DNA of 64,000 nucleotides from Bacillus thuringiensis (GTDB lineage: Bacteria; Bacillota; Bacilli; Bacillales; Bacillaceae_G): the NCBI RefSeq assembly GCF_022095615.2, contig NZ_CP155559.1, forward strand, positions 803,501 through 867,500. The letters run 5' to 3'. This document shows, in pieces, positions 50,000-59,818 of this stretch. The translations under genes and the position numbers were made by a program. Below the pieces are notes generated by a model that was not told the DNA's origin, searched no databases, and worked only from the letters and a program-made list of their open reading frames with translations. Position 1 is the first letter of the stretch; each line of letters starts with the position of its first letter.

Positions 50000-50245
50000 A
50001 TGGGAATTTGCCCGCTTTGCAACGCATTAGAATCACAAACATATTCTTGTCAAAATTGCCAAGGTATACTCCAAGATTATGGGAAAACTGTAGATTACAT
50101 AGACGATTATAGTGCGTATATGGATCAAGAATTATTGAGTGCAGTAGATGGTTTAACACATAGTAATTCACAAGAGTACTGCAATCATGTTTTTTATTGC
50201 GGGATGTGTAATGTGGAAACAGAAGTTGTAGTAAAACTTGTGTAA
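50000..50245 (+). CDS. Small protein with two CxxC pairs (zinc-ribbon-like)
   Basis: The 81-residue protein has CPLC and CQNC at the N-terminus (Cys4/7 and Cys17/20) and a C-terminal CNHVFYCGMCN. Such pairs usually bind zinc. ATG 50000 follows GGAGGAA. I recognise no named family. It is convergent with yheD across a shared terminator. Confidence 0.72.
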   Translation: MGICPLCNALESQTYSCQNCQGILQDYGKTVDYIDDYSAYMDQELLSAVDGLTHSNSQEYCNHVFYCGMCNVETEVVVKLV

Positions 50246-50250
50246 ATAGA

Positions 50251-50285
50251 AAACTTCCACCTTATGAATGAGGTGGAAGTTTTTG
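50251..50285. terminator. Bidirectional terminator
   Basis: 12-bp perfect stem AAACTTCCACCT / AGGTGGAAGTTT with an 8-nt loop and T run; overlaps the 3' end of yheD. Confidence 0.88.
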
Positions 50286-51743
50286 TTTTCGTATTTGCGA
50301 GTGAATCATAGGAGACGGGATATGTTCGGTGTTTGATGGAGCTCCGGATTTTATTTGAGACATTTTTTCTTTTGCATCGCGCAAAGAATGTTCAGTTAAG
50401 TAGATGGCATATTCGTAAAATAATTGGCGCGTCAGTTCACTTTGTTCTTTTAACTTTTCATCTTGGAATACAGTTCGCCCAGGTTTAGAGTTTGCTTCAA
50501 AGAGCCACGGGTTTTCCCCTGTGTCTAAACCGATATCAAAACCAATCTCTCCGATATTTCCGGTTACTTGTTCATCGAGCGCGTAACTGATTTGTAAGGC
50601 TGTATGTTTTAATTTATTTTCAATCTGAACTTGTTTCGTTGAATCTGGAAAAAGTTCTTGCAGTAATTTTGTATCGCCACCGCTATTTACATGCGTTGTT
50701 AAGCTACCTTTCCCAGCAATTTTTGCAACGATTGCACTGACCATCCACTGGCCGAAATGATTTTTATTTGTATGAATGCGAAAATCAACAGGTTGCCCAT
50801 CGAAGCGAAGTAAGGAAATACCTTGTTGTACGATAAACTTTTTTAAATCATGTCCTTTTAACACATGGTTCAGAAGCGTTTCTAATGATTGATACTTTCT
50901 TAGTTTATTTTCTTCATTTTCGCGATAACGACAGTAGTAGCAATTCTCTGTTTGAGAGTAAAATATTTGATGAATGTTTCTCCCAAAGCTACCGTGTATC
51001 GGTTTCATGTAAACAGATTTATACGTGCCAAGAAATCGTTCTACTTGTTCGAAATGTTGAAATGCTTCCGTGTTTGGTAATAAGGGAATAATGGATTCAT
51101 CTTTCATAAGAAGTTGATGTACTTCCCATTTATTGAAAAATCCTGGATTAAACCATGGAATAGCATAGTCATGCTCTAATTTTCTTTTTGCTCTTACGAT
51201 TGGTTTATAATTTTCGGCTTTACGATTTGGTAATCGATCGTAAATGACATTCGGTAACGGGACTTTTTTCTTAATCCATTGCCCTTCTTGAAAGAAATAC
51301 CCTTCAATTGTTTCATCTTCCCAGTCTATATGTTGCACACCAAAAACGAATACAAATGGTCGCAAGGCGAATGGCGGCGTTAGTAACTCGCCAAGAGAAG
51401 TTGATCGGTTTCCTAAAGGGTTAGAAGAGTCATCGTTAAAACCAGTTGTGAAAATCCCGATTAATGGTCCGAAAATAATGGTTTCATTTTGCGTGAATGC
51501 ATGGATAGTAGTGGAATGAGGAAGCAAAAGCTTCTCTGCAATTTGTTGTCCGATAATGATTTCGCGAGTAAAGGAATAATGAATTTTCACCTCTTCACTT
51601 GCAACATGGCGTACGCCGAAGGAAAGGGATGTAATGGGTGGTGTAATGGAAAAAATATAAGGTAAAGTAATACTATTTGGATGCTCATCTGAAATATTTA
51701 ATGTATATATATGCTCTTTCAAAATGGGTTTACCCCCTTTCAT
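50262..51743 (-). CDS. yheD: YheC/YheD family ATP-grasp protein (YheD-like)
   Basis: The 493-residue protein has an N-terminal beta domain and a C-terminal ATP-grasp fold (VYMKPIHGSFGRNIHQI, then IGEIGFDIGLDTGENPWLFEANSKPGR). The family is tied to the spore coat in Bacillus. It shares the A of TAATG with the upstream yheC stop, so translation is coupled. Possible role: a peptide or cofactor ligase in spore formation; substrate unknown. Confidence 0.88.
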   Translation of the reverse strand: MKGGKPILKEHIYTLNISDEHPNSITLPYIFSITPPITSLSFGVRHVASEEVKIHYSFTREIIIGQQIAEKLLLPHSTTIHAFTQNETIIFGPLIGIFTTGFNDDSSNPLGNRSTSLGELLTPPFALRPFVFVFGVQHIDWEDETIEGYFFQEGQWIKKKVPLPNVIYDRLPNRKAENYKPIVRAKRKLEHDYAIPWFNPGFFNKWEVHQLLMKDESIIPLLPNTEAFQHFEQVERFLGTYKSVYMKPIHGSFGRNIHQIFYSQTENCYYCRYRENEENKLRKYQSLETLLNHVLKGHDLKKFIVQQGISLLRFDGQPVDFRIHTNKNHFGQWMVSAIVAKIAGKGSLTTHVNSGGDTKLLQELFPDSTKQVQIENKLKHTALQISYALDEQVTGNIGEIGFDIGLDTGENPWLFEANSKPGRTVFQDEKLKEQSELTRQLFYEYAIYLTEHSLRDAKEKMSQIKSGAPSNTEHIPSPMIHSQIRKQKLPPHS

Positions 51744-52795
51744 TATGGTGTGAAGCGACTAAACTTTAGTGGTCCGTGATATATTTTTTCGGCTAATGCA
51801 TCACTATGACGAATGTAATGTTCGTATGGGGGAATCGTGTTGACATACATAAGCCAAATTGCCCCTTTTTGATCCATAATGGTGGAAAGCTCTAGCTCGA
51901 ATAACGAAGAATAAGATTGATCTAATGTTTGAAACACTTCATTTATAATGTCGTATAAAGCGTCCTGTAATAATTGTACACCGGTACTAGATAATACGTA
52001 TTTAACTTTTGAAAATGAATGCAGCGAGGAATCATCCGTTGCCGAAAGTAAAAGTTGATTCGGAAATGAGCTTTTTTGTATAAATTGGCCAATAGCATTC
52101 CACTGTTGTTCTTTATTCTTTTGCAAAATGGTTCGAATATGGAGTGGGTATGTTAATTGATTTGGTGGCTGCAGCATGGTATGGGTGATGTAACGTGCTG
52201 ATCGTATATTACGTTTGTACCAAGATATAAATTCATCTGTCCGCTTGATTGGAGTAGAAGTGTGATAGTCGTCATTTATTGTATCGACATGAAACGTTTT
52301 GTTTTTGTAAGCGACCCGGTACAGACTTTCATTGGAATGTGTGTTAGTAGGACGTATAATAATATCTTTTGTTTTTAATAACAGTTTAAAAATATTTTGT
52401 ATCGTTGCTATTTCAAATTTTGGTATATAAGGAGATAATTTTTTATTCGTGAGAAATACATCATGTAGTTCGCTTAAGTCAATGAGTGTGTTATTTAAAA
52501 AGGTAGTGGTAGGACGGTTGTGTAATGATTGAATAATTGATTTTGCTTTTTCAAAGTCTGTTTCCTCGTTAAAAGAAGAACGATCGTATATATAAGAAGG
52601 AATAGGGAATGTTTGCTCTTTCCATTTTCCTGTATCAGTATCATAAATCAGACCAGAAATAAGATCTGTTTTAGGATCAATACCAAATGGCGTAAACTGG
52701 GCAACGACATTATGATAAAGCCGAGCGCGTTTAGCGATTTCGGTGTAATACATTTGCTCATAATGAGGGTGAGAAGTTAAAATACCGAGAACCAA
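51743..52795 (-). CDS. yheC: YheC/YheD family protein (YheC-like)
   Basis: This 350-residue paralogue of YheD keeps the N-terminal LGILTSHPHYEQMYYTEIAKRA region and a weaker ATP-grasp C-terminus (IIIRPTNTHSNESLYRV). I chose TTG 52795, eight bases after AAAGGAG; earlier in-frame codons lack a site. It is first in the yheC-yheD operon and divergent from yheB. Spore-related by family. Confidence 0.82.
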   Translation of the reverse strand: MVLGILTSHPHYEQMYYTEIAKRARLYHNVVAQFTPFGIDPKTDLISGLIYDTDTGKWKEQTFPIPSYIYDRSSFNEETDFEKAKSIIQSLHNRPTTTFLNNTLIDLSELHDVFLTNKKLSPYIPKFEIATIQNIFKLLLKTKDIIIRPTNTHSNESLYRVAYKNKTFHVDTINDDYHTSTPIKRTDEFISWYKRNIRSARYITHTMLQPPNQLTYPLHIRTILQKNKEQQWNAIGQFIQKSSFPNQLLLSATDDSSLHSFSKVKYVLSSTGVQLLQDALYDIINEVFQTLDQSYSSLFELELSTIMDQKGAIWLMYVNTIPPYEHYIRHSDALAEKIYHGPLKFSRFTP

Positions 52796-52929
52796 CGAAA
52801 TCACTCCTTTACTAACAAAATGTTGGCACAATAGGCGAAGCTATATATTGCAAATACGTTTTTATACCATTATACTTTTGTCCGTATGATGATATGCTAT
52901 AGTTTTGGAGAAGCGAAAGGTTGATTGTA

Positions 52930-54066
52930 ATGAATATATGGTTAAGTATGTTAACGACGACAGGGCTCGGAGCAATTATCGGAGGATTCACAAATCATTT
53001 AGCGATAAAAATGTTATTTCGTCCTCATCGCCCTATTTATATTGGAAAGTTTCAAGTTCCATTTACACCAGGGTTAATTCCGAAACGCCGCGATGAGCTT
53101 GCTGTTCAATTAGGGAAAATGGTTGTAGAGCATTTGTTAACGCCAGAAGGAATCGGAAAGAAGCTAACAAATGAAGAGTTTCAAAAAAGCTTAATTCACT
53201 GGGCACAAGTAGAAGTGGATAAAGTAATTACGAATGAACAATCGTTACGACAAATGTTAGAAAAATGGAATGTAGCGCATGTAGAAAAAGAAGCAATCGA
53301 GAAAATCGAGCGTGTGATTATAGAAAAAATAGAGGCATTTTTAGCGGAGTACTATACATATACATGGGAACAGGCTTTACCTCATTCTGTTCATGAAAAA
53401 ATCGAGAATGCGATCCCAAATGTCTCAGCGTTTATTTTAGATCGAGGAATCAGTTTTTTTGAAAGTGAAGAAGGGAAAGCTCGTCTTTCAAAAATGATTG
53501 ATGATTTCTTTGCTTCTCGCGGGACGTTATTAAACTTAGTCGGAATGTTTTTAGGGAATGTAAGTGTAGTGGATCGTGTGCAGCCAGAAGTCATTAAGTT
53601 TTTAGGGCAAGATGGCACAAAGCAGCTTTTAACCGATGTACTACTAAAAGAGTGGGAAAAGTTAAAAGGAAGAGATGTAAAAGAAGTAGAAACGTTTGTA
53701 GAAAAAGAAATGATTGTAAACTCCATATTGTCTGCAGTTAAAGTTGAGGAAACAGTGAATAAGTTTTTAAACCAATCTGTGCAGCAAGTATGTGAACCGA
53801 TTCGAGAAACAATTATGGGAAAAGTAGTCCCAAGCGCAGTAACGAAAGGCTTGAAGTGGGGAACAGAAAACGTAGAAAGTATACTAAATAATCTCCACTT
53901 GGCGGAAATTGTCCAGCAAGAAGTATCCACATTTTCAACAGAGAGACTAGAAGATTTAGTTCTATCCATTACAAAAAATGAACTAAAAATGATTACGTAT
54001 TTAGGTGCCTTATTAGGCGGAATGATTGGAATCGTGCAAGGGTTATTACTGTTGTTTCTTAAATAA
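52930..54066 (+). CDS. yheB: UPF0754/DUF445 membrane protein (YheB-like)
   Basis: The 378-residue protein has an N-terminal membrane segment with [37 protein letters not shown] (motif at about 18-53), long amphipathic helices, and a C-terminal membrane anchor. ATG 52930 gives the family length. Function unknown; conserved next to yheA and yheCD. Confidence 0.92.
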   Translation: MNIWLSMLTTTGLGAIIGGFTNHLAIKMLFRPHRPIYIGKFQVPFTPGLIPKRRDELAVQLGKMVVEHLLTPEGIGKKLTNEEFQKSLIHWAQVEVDKVITNEQSLRQMLEKWNVAHVEKEAIEKIERVIIEKIEAFLAEYYTYTWEQALPHSVHEKIENAIPNVSAFILDRGISFFESEEGKARLSKMIDDFFASRGTLLNLVGMFLGNVSVVDRVQPEVIKFLGQDGTKQLLTDVLLKEWEKLKGRDVKEVETFVEKEMIVNSILSAVKVEETVNKFLNQSVQQVCEPIRETIMGKVVPSAVTKGLKWGTENVESILNNLHLAEIVQQEVSTFSTERLEDLVLSITKNELKMITYLGALLGGMIGIVQGLLLLFLK

Positions 54067-54208
54067 TAAGATACGTACATACAAATAAAAGTGAAATTTC
54101 TTCACATCTCTTGCATAGTTTGATATGGTAAGAAGAGGTGCGTATGTAAATGCACGTAAAAGGCAGTGCGAGAGAAAAGCGCTAGCCTTCTAAAGGAGGA
54201 AAAATAAA

Positions 54209-54565
54209 ATGACAAAAAACATTCATGATGTAGCATATGAATTACAAAAAGCAATCGCTGAAAACGAAGATTTCAAAACGTTAAAAGAGAGCTACGCAGC
54301 AGTTCAGGCTGATACAGCTTCAAAGAACTTATTCGATGAGTTCCGTACAATGCAACTTGGCCTACAACAAAAAATGATGCAAGGTCAAGAGATCACTGAA
54401 GAAGATAACCAACAAGCACAAGAAGTTGTAGTTCGCATTCAACAAGATGCTAAAATCACAAAGTTAATGGAAACTGAACAACGCCTAAACATCGTTATCA
54501 CTGACGTTAACAAAATTATCATGAAGCCACTTGAAGATTTATATAACGCGCAACAACAAGCGTAA
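54209..54565 (+). CDS. yheA: YlbF/YmcA family protein YheA (UPF0342)
   Basis: The 118-residue, all-helical protein has the YlbF/YmcA pattern ([25 protein letters not shown]) and a strong AAAGGAGG site. Relatives YlbF and YmcA belong to the Y-complex that affects competence, sporulation and RNA decay; YheA's own role is unclear. It follows yheB and ends with a terminator. Confidence 0.93.
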   Translation: MTKNIHDVAYELQKAIAENEDFKTLKESYAAVQADTASKNLFDEFRTMQLGLQQKMMQGQEITEEDNQQAQEVVVRIQQDAKITKLMETEQRLNIVITDVNKIIMKPLEDLYNAQQQA

Positions 54566-54572
54566 TAGTAGA

Positions 54573-54601
54573 AGACGCCCCTGTATAGGGGCATCTTTTT
54601 T
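54573..54601. terminator. Terminator of yheA
   Basis: AGACGCCCC / GGGGCATCT stem with a 6-nt loop and T run. Confidence 0.88.
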
Positions 54602-54606
54602 GTTTG

Positions 54607-55203
54607 TTATTTGTGGAAATACTCCGTCTTAATATTCTTTTCCTTCAAAAACTTTTCAATTTCTTTTTGCTTTCTCCCGTTAACTTTCTCAAGGCGCTTT
54701 GTAAAAGAAAAATCAGTTTTGAATAAGTTACCATCTTGAGCGAGTTTGTCTATTTCCTGATCTAGTTCTACTGAAAGTGCGGTAGACGCGGAAATATAAT
54801 CATGAATTTCCTTTGAAGGCTGTTTGTAATCATCAGGGAGTGTATTGTTGCTAATAAAATCATGGAAGTTCGCATCGTTTTGTTGTGCTAAATCTACTAG
54901 TTTTTTTAATTTCTCTCGATCAGATTCAGTGACACTCTCGTCAGACATGGCTGACGAAAGTGGAACGATGTTTTCGTATAACTCTCCGCTATAATCTAAA
55001 TAATTTTTTATATTTTGTTTCATTTCGTCTTCGTTAATAGTTTCATTCTTTTTTGAGGAAGTGAATATAGTTTCTGGAATTTTAATCGTCACATCTTTAA
55101 TAGATTGCACATCGTTTTCTTCCTTAGGTTGTGCATTGTTTGAACAAGCTGGTAGAAATAAAAGAGTAAGCAGCATGAGTGAATATAAAGTATATTTCTT
55201 CAT
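54607..55203 (-). CDS. NDxxF-motif lipoprotein
   Basis: This 198-residue protein has a lipoprotein signal (LLFLPACSNN, Cys20) and a helical domain with NDANFHDFI (about 114-122), the motif that names the family. Function unknown. It is 21 nt downstream of the DUF1700 gene, with AAGGAGAT before the ATG. Confidence 0.87.
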   Translation of the reverse strand: MKKYTLYSLMLLTLLFLPACSNNAQPKEENDVQSIKDVTIKIPETIFTSSKKNETINEDEMKQNIKNYLDYSGELYENIVPLSSAMSDESVTESDREKLKKLVDLAQQNDANFHDFISNNTLPDDYKQPSKEIHDYISASTALSVELDQEIDKLAQDGNLFKTDFSFTKRLEKVNGRKQKEIEKFLKEKNIKTEYFHK

Positions 55204-55224
55204 TTTAATCTCCTTTTACATTCA

Positions 55225-55785
55225 TTAGTGTCTTTGTAAAATAGCTATATTCCATTTCAAATACTTTACTAAAAGTGCGTATAGATGTTTGACCATTTGA
55301 TAACATATGACGGATATGAGTAAACCGCCGCAAAAAGCGATGAAAACATTATAAACATCGGAATAACTAATTTGATGAAATCCTTTAAAAAATCCTAATC
55401 CTGTTAATAAAATAGGTGAAATGATTAATAATGGAGTGGCAATGATCAGCGCTAGAAGAATCGGTAATAAAAAGAGTAGTACGAAAAAGGCGATAATGAT
55501 AAAGGCAAAGTTTAAAACACTTAAGCTCATAACAGAAAATAGTGCGGTTATCATATTTTTAAAGCTTCGTTTCTTGTCCGCGTTTTGTATTGCATATGAA
55601 ACATTAAGTTCTTTAGCAATAGTTTTAGGGTTTCCTAGCTTTCTAGAAATTTCTTCTTCACATTTCCCATCTTGTTTACCACTGATAAAATGAGTTTCGT
55701 ACTCTGAAATAATATCTTTTTTTTCTACATTAGGCATATTCCGCAGGGAAGAACTAAGTTGTTCCAAAAATTCACTTTTGTTCAT
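55225..55785 (-). CDS. DUF1700 (HAAS) domain membrane protein
   Basis: The 186-residue protein has the HAAS start (NKSEFLEQLSSSLRNMP, DIISEYETHF, ISRKLGNPKTIAKEL) and four membrane helices. These proteins usually accompany a PadR-type regulator, which binds the HAAS domain; none is next to it here. ATG 55785 follows AAAGGA. It is co-directional with the lipoprotein gene. Confidence 0.87.
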   Translation of the reverse strand: MNKSEFLEQLSSSLRNMPNVEKKDIISEYETHFISGKQDGKCEEEISRKLGNPKTIAKELNVSYAIQNADKKRSFKNMITALFSVMSLSVLNFAFIIIAFFVLLFLLPILLALIIATPLLIISPILLTGLGFFKGFHQISYSDVYNVFIAFCGGLLISVICYQMVKHLYALLVKYLKWNIAILQRH

Positions 55786-56188
55786 AATAATCACTTTCCT
55801 TTATACAATGATGAATTACAGCTGAGAATTCTCTCTTTTTTGAAAGGGAGATATACGAATTGTAAACGTCATTCCAATTAATAGGTATTCCAATATTTAC
55901 AAATATATCATTTAGTAGTGTTCTTTGCAAGGTACTGTTATTTTTTTAATAATGTGATGAGATGGGGATTTTTTCAGCTTTTTTTGAGGAGATATAAAAA
56001 TATTATTTTAGGATAAATAAAGGGTTGTAAGCGTATTCCTTAATGACTGTCAAAAAACTGTCGAATTCATATTGTTGGAAAAATAATGCATTTGTAATAT
56101 AATGATAAACAATACTTCACCACGTTAATTAACTAGGTGAAATTAAAAATCTTTATTACACACATTATGAAATAAAGGGATGATTAGT
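55786..56188. other. 403-bp gap upstream of alsSD
   Basis: Holds the alsSD promoter, a candidate cre site and a leader dyad (TTCACC 56116-56121 / GGTGAA 56136-56141, 14 nt apart around TTAATTAA). The left half near 55800-55960 is AT-rich with no ORF. No alsR gene is adjacent. Confidence 0.5.
56025..56103 (+). promoter_or_regulatory. alsSD promoter and candidate CcpA (cre) site
   Basis: TTGGAA (56075-56080), 17-nt spacer, TATAAT (56098-56103). TTGTAAGCGTATTCC at 56025-56039 matches the cre pattern WTGNAANCGNWNNCW at all but the last base. CcpA activates alsSD in B. subtilis; control here is inference. Confidence 0.6.
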
Positions 56189-57877
56189 TTGAGTACAGGT
56201 GTAAAAGCAAACGACGTGAAGACAAAAACAAAAGGAGCAGATCTTGTTGTTGATTGTTTAATTAAACAAGGTGTTACACATGTTTTCGGTATTCCAGGAG
56301 CGAAGATTGACTCTGTATTTGATGTACTGCAAGAAAGAGGACCAGAGTTAATTGTTTGTCGTCATGAACAAAACGCAGCATTTATGGCAGCTGCGATTGG
56401 TAGATTAACAGGGAAACCGGGTGTGTGTCTTGTAACTTCAGGACCAGGAACATCGAATTTAGCGACAGGTCTTGTTACTGCGAATGCGGAGAGTGATCCC
56501 GTTGTTGCTTTAGCTGGTGCAGTTCCGCGTACTGATAGATTAAAACGTACGCATCAATCTATGGATAATGCTGCACTATTCGAACCAATCACAAAATATA
56601 GCGTAGAAGTAGAGCATCCGGATAATGTACCAGAAGCACTATCAAATGCATTCCGAAGTGCGACTTCTACAAATCCAGGCGCTACTTTAGTAAGTCTTCC
56701 GCAAGACGTTATGACTGCGGAAACGAATGTAGAGTCTATCGGTGCGCTTTCTAAGCCACAGCTTGGAATCGCTCCCACACATGATGTTACATATGTAGTA
56801 GAAAAAATAAAATCAGCAAAATTACCAGTTATTTTACTCGGTATGAGAGCGAGCACAAATGAAGTGACGAAAGCCGTTCGTAAATTAATTGCAGATACAG
56901 AACTTCCTGTCGTTGAAACATATCAAGCAGCTGGTGCAATTTCGCGGGAGTTAGAAGATCATTTCTTCGGCCGTGTTGGATTATTCCGTAACCAACCAGG
57001 TGATATTTTACTAGAAGAAGCAGACCTTGTTATTTCTATCGGTTATGATCCAATCGAGTATGATCCGAAATTTTGGAATAAACTTGGTGATAGAACGATT
57101 ATTCATCTTGACGACCATCAAGCGGATATCGACCATGACTATCAACCAGAGCGTGAATTAATTGGCGATATTGCCTTAACTGTAAATAGCATCGCAGAAA
57201 AATTACCGAAACTTGTATTAAGTACGAAATCAGAAGCAGTGTTAGAACGATTACGCGCGAAATTATCAGAACAAGCAGAAGTTCCAAACCGTGCTTCTGA
57301 AGGTGTTACGCATCCGCTTCAAGTGATTCGCACACTTCGTTCTTTAATTAGTGACGATACAACTGTTACGTGTGACATCGGTTCCCATTCTATTTGGATG
57401 GCGAGATGTTTCCGTTCTTATGAACCACGTAGACTATTATTTAGTAACGGTATGCAAACGTTAGGGGTTGCACTACCTTGGGCAATTGCCGCTACTTTAG
57501 TTGAGCCGGGAAAAAAAGTTGTTTCCGTGTCAGGTGATGGTGGTTTCTTATTCTCTTCGATGGAGTTAGAAACAGCAGTACGTTTAAATTCTCCGATCGT
57601 ACATCTTGTATGGAGAGACGGTACGTATGATATGGTTGCGTTCCAACAAATGATGAAATACGGTAGAACATCAGCTACAGAGTTTGGCGATGTTGATCTT
57701 GTGAAATATGCAGAAAGTTTCGGTGCGACAGGTCTTCGTGTGAACACGCCAGATGAATTAGAGGGAGTATTAAAAGAAGCACTAGCAGCAGACGGCCCTG
57801 TCATTATTGATATTCCAATTGATTACCGTGATAACATTAAATTAAGCGAAAAATTATTACCAAACCAATTAAACTAA
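56189..57877 (+). CDS. alsS: Catabolic acetolactate synthase AlsS
   Basis: The 562-residue thiamine-diphosphate enzyme has the catalytic Glu60 ([11 protein letters not shown]), [12 protein letters not shown], and the ThDP-binding [17 protein letters not shown]. The AlsS group lacks an FAD requirement and a regulatory subunit. TTG 56189 follows AAAGGGA at good spacing; ATG 56180 abuts the site. It condenses two pyruvates to acetolactate. It is 16 nt upstream of alsD. Confidence 0.95.
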   Translation: MSTGVKANDVKTKTKGADLVVDCLIKQGVTHVFGIPGAKIDSVFDVLQERGPELIVCRHEQNAAFMAAAIGRLTGKPGVCLVTSGPGTSNLATGLVTANAESDPVVALAGAVPRTDRLKRTHQSMDNAALFEPITKYSVEVEHPDNVPEALSNAFRSATSTNPGATLVSLPQDVMTAETNVESIGALSKPQLGIAPTHDVTYVVEKIKSAKLPVILLGMRASTNEVTKAVRKLIADTELPVVETYQAAGAISRELEDHFFGRVGLFRNQPGDILLEEADLVISIGYDPIEYDPKFWNKLGDRTIIHLDDHQADIDHDYQPERELIGDIALTVNSIAEKLPKLVLSTKSEAVLERLRAKLSEQAEVPNRASEGVTHPLQVIRTLRSLISDDTTVTCDIGSHSIWMARCFRSYEPRRLLFSNGMQTLGVALPWAIAATLVEPGKKVVSVSGDGGFLFSSMELETAVRLNSPIVHLVWRDGTYDMVAFQQMMKYGRTSATEFGDVDLVKYAESFGATGLRVNTPDELEGVLKEALAADGPVIIDIPIDYRDNIKLSEKLLPNQLN

Positions 57878-57893
57878 TGGAGGCATGGTTGAG

Positions 57894-58652
57894 ATGACTG
57901 TTGCGCAATTACTTGATATTGATGCAAAAAGAACGAAAACGAATAACGAAGTATATCAAACATCTACAATGCTTGCGCTATTAGATGGTATATATGATGG
58001 TGTGATTAGCTTTGAGGAACTAAAAGAACGTGGTGATTTCGGCATCGGCACATTTGATCAACTAGATGGTGAAATGATCGCATTTGATAATGAATTTTAT
58101 CATTTACGTTCAGACGGTTCAGCAGAAAAAGTAGAACCAGAAGAAACAACGCCATTTGCGACTGTAACGTTTTTCGAAAAAGAAATGAGTTATACAGTAG
58201 AGCATCCAATGAATCGTGAAGAAGTGGAAGCTTTATTACATGAATTAATGCCGAGTAAAAACTTATTTTACGGTATTCGAATGGATGGTACGTTCCGTGA
58301 AGTAAGAACGAGAACTGTTCCAAGACAAAAAAAACCGTATACACCGCTCGTTGAAGTGACGAAATCACAGCCAATCTTCTCATTTGAAAATACAGAAGGT
58401 ACGCTAGCTGGATTTTGGACACCAGATTATGCGCAAGGTATTGGTGTAGCTGGTTTCCACTTACATTATATTGATGATGAAAGAAGTGGAGGTGGACATG
58501 TTTTCGACTATGTTGTTGAAAACTGTACGATTCAAATTTGTCAAAAAGCTCATATGCATTTAGCACTTCCAGAAACAGCTGACTTTATGGCGGCTGCATT
58601 ATCTAGAGAAAACTTAGAGGATAATATTGCGACTGCGGAAGGCGCGGAGTAA
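57894..58652 (+). CDS. alsD: Alpha-acetolactate decarboxylase AlsD
   Basis: This 252-residue enzyme converts acetolactate to acetoin. It has the zinc-ligand cluster GFHLHYIDDERSGGGHVFDY (about 189-208) and the conserved N-terminal QTSTMLALLDGIYDG. ATG 57894 follows GGAGG by 9 nt; ATG 57885 is too close. With AlsS it diverts pyruvate to neutral acetoin in stationary phase. Terminator follows. Confidence 0.95.
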   Translation: MTVAQLLDIDAKRTKTNNEVYQTSTMLALLDGIYDGVISFEELKERGDFGIGTFDQLDGEMIAFDNEFYHLRSDGSAEKVEPEETTPFATVTFFEKEMSYTVEHPMNREEVEALLHELMPSKNLFYGIRMDGTFREVRTRTVPRQKKPYTPLVEVTKSQPIFSFENTEGTLAGFWTPDYAQGIGVAGFHLHYIDDERSGGGHVFDYVVENCTIQICQKAHMHLALPETADFMAAALSRENLEDNIATAEGAE

Positions 58653-58682
58653 AAAGGGAAGCCGATTCGGCTTCCCTTTTAT
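58652..58682. terminator. Bidirectional terminator
   Basis: 14-bp perfect stem AAAAGGGAAGCCGA / TCGGCTTCCCTTTT, directly after alsD. Confidence 0.9.
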
Positions 58683-58688
58683 TTTGGA

Positions 58689-59045
58689 TTACTCCCGATA
58701 TGCGGAACAATGCTCATCAGAAATGAAATAGTTTTCTTTACCAGTTAAGGCTGATACTTCTACTAATTGATGCCCAAGTCCATCCCATACCGTAACAGTA
58801 TATAAGGAGGACCATTCAATATTCCCACGAGCCAGTCGGAAAGAATAATAGTCGTTATCAGTTGATATTAAAACTTTGTTATAAATAACTTTTTTCGTTT
58901 TTCTGTTTTGCAGAATAAGAACAAAATCTAATTTATCTTCTTCTTTTGGAAGTTGTAGTATTTTCGCTACAAACATTCCATTAGGGTTTTTCTTCGTTTT
59001 ATATACTTTTTCTGATTCTATTTTTAGTTCAGGTTTACCCCTCAT
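58689..59045 (-). CDS. Hypothetical protein (118 aa)
   Basis: A small soluble protein, probably beta-rich, with GKPELKIESEKVYKTKKN at the start and a C-terminal CSAYRE. AAAGGGAG precedes the ATG. It is 21 nt after the glycosylase gene on the same strand, so co-transcription is likely. No family recognised. Confidence 0.72.
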   Translation of the reverse strand: MRGKPELKIESEKVYKTKKNPNGMFVAKILQLPKEEDKLDFVLILQNRKTKKVIYNKVLISTDNDYYSFRLARGNIEWSSLYTVTVWDGLGHQLVEVSALTGKENYFISDEHCSAYRE

Positions 59046-59066
59046 AGTCTCTCCCTTTACATATGC

Positions 59067-59684
59067 TTATTTCTTTGAAACGAACGGATTCCCCTCATAA
59101 TAAAAACGCCACGGATAATGTACAGCTTCTTCTGCATAGTCGATGTTAATACGAGGTCCTGCTGTTATTTTATATTGTGATGATATGTGTTCTTCTTCTG
59201 GGACGAGTTCAATATGCAATGTGTCACTTTGTAAGGATACGCCTCGTTCTTCTAACGTAATTCCGAGGGCACGGCATAGTTTGCCAGGGCCATTCGTTAA
59301 ATTTTTATACTGCGCTTTTGTAATGTCGGTTTTGTTGTAGCGCGCAAGTTTGATTTCTTCAATCCCGTCTACTGGCTCAAGGGCTCGAATGAGAACGCCT
59401 TGCGGGGTGCCAACTGGCGCTGTAATGACGTTAAAACAATGATACATACCGTAAATTAAATATACGTAAGCATGACCCGGTGCGCCAAACATGACTTCTG
59501 TGCGACCTGTTCGCCTCCCGCCGTAACTATGTGCGGCCTTATCATCGGGACCCTTATATGCTTCTACTTCTACAATGATTCCGCTTCGTTTTATTCCATC
59601 TACAGTATGTACAAGTTTTTGTCCGAGTAATTTCTTTGCGACTTCTAACGTATCGCCTTCATAAAAGGAAGGAGGTGCTTGCAT
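59067..59684 (-). CDS. 3-methyladenine DNA glycosylase (AAG/MPG family)
   Basis: The 205-residue enzyme has the AAG pattern: [26 protein letters not shown] (catalytic Glu in EVEAY), the [13 protein letters not shown] segment and [14 protein letters not shown]. It removes alkylated purines by flipping the base; B. subtilis YxlJ is the equivalent. GGAGATAG lies before the ATG. It is divergent from the HAD gene. Confidence 0.94.
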   Translation of the reverse strand: MQAPPSFYEGDTLEVAKKLLGQKLVHTVDGIKRSGIIVEVEAYKGPDDKAAHSYGGRRTGRTEVMFGAPGHAYVYLIYGMYHCFNVITAPVGTPQGVLIRALEPVDGIEEIKLARYNKTDITKAQYKNLTNGPGKLCRALGITLEERGVSLQSDTLHIELVPEEEHISSQYKITAGPRINIDYAEEAVHYPWRFYYEGNPFVSKK

Positions 59685-59818
59685 TGTACTATCTCCTTTA
59701 CTGAGTGTATATGTATATAGTAAACCAAATTTTCAGTAGTAATTCTAACTCGTTCTATTTGCTACATTTATTTCATAAATTATGGATAGAGTACAACAGC
59801 GAAGAGGGGGAGTGCGAC

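Noticed and set aside
53391..54080. 229-codon open frame antisense to yheB
   Set aside because: Low-complexity serine/threonine-rich translation, no binding site, shadow of a conserved UPF0754 gene.
58006..58566. 186-codon open frame antisense to alsD
   Set aside because: His/Leu-rich mirror of the alsD codons, no start signals.
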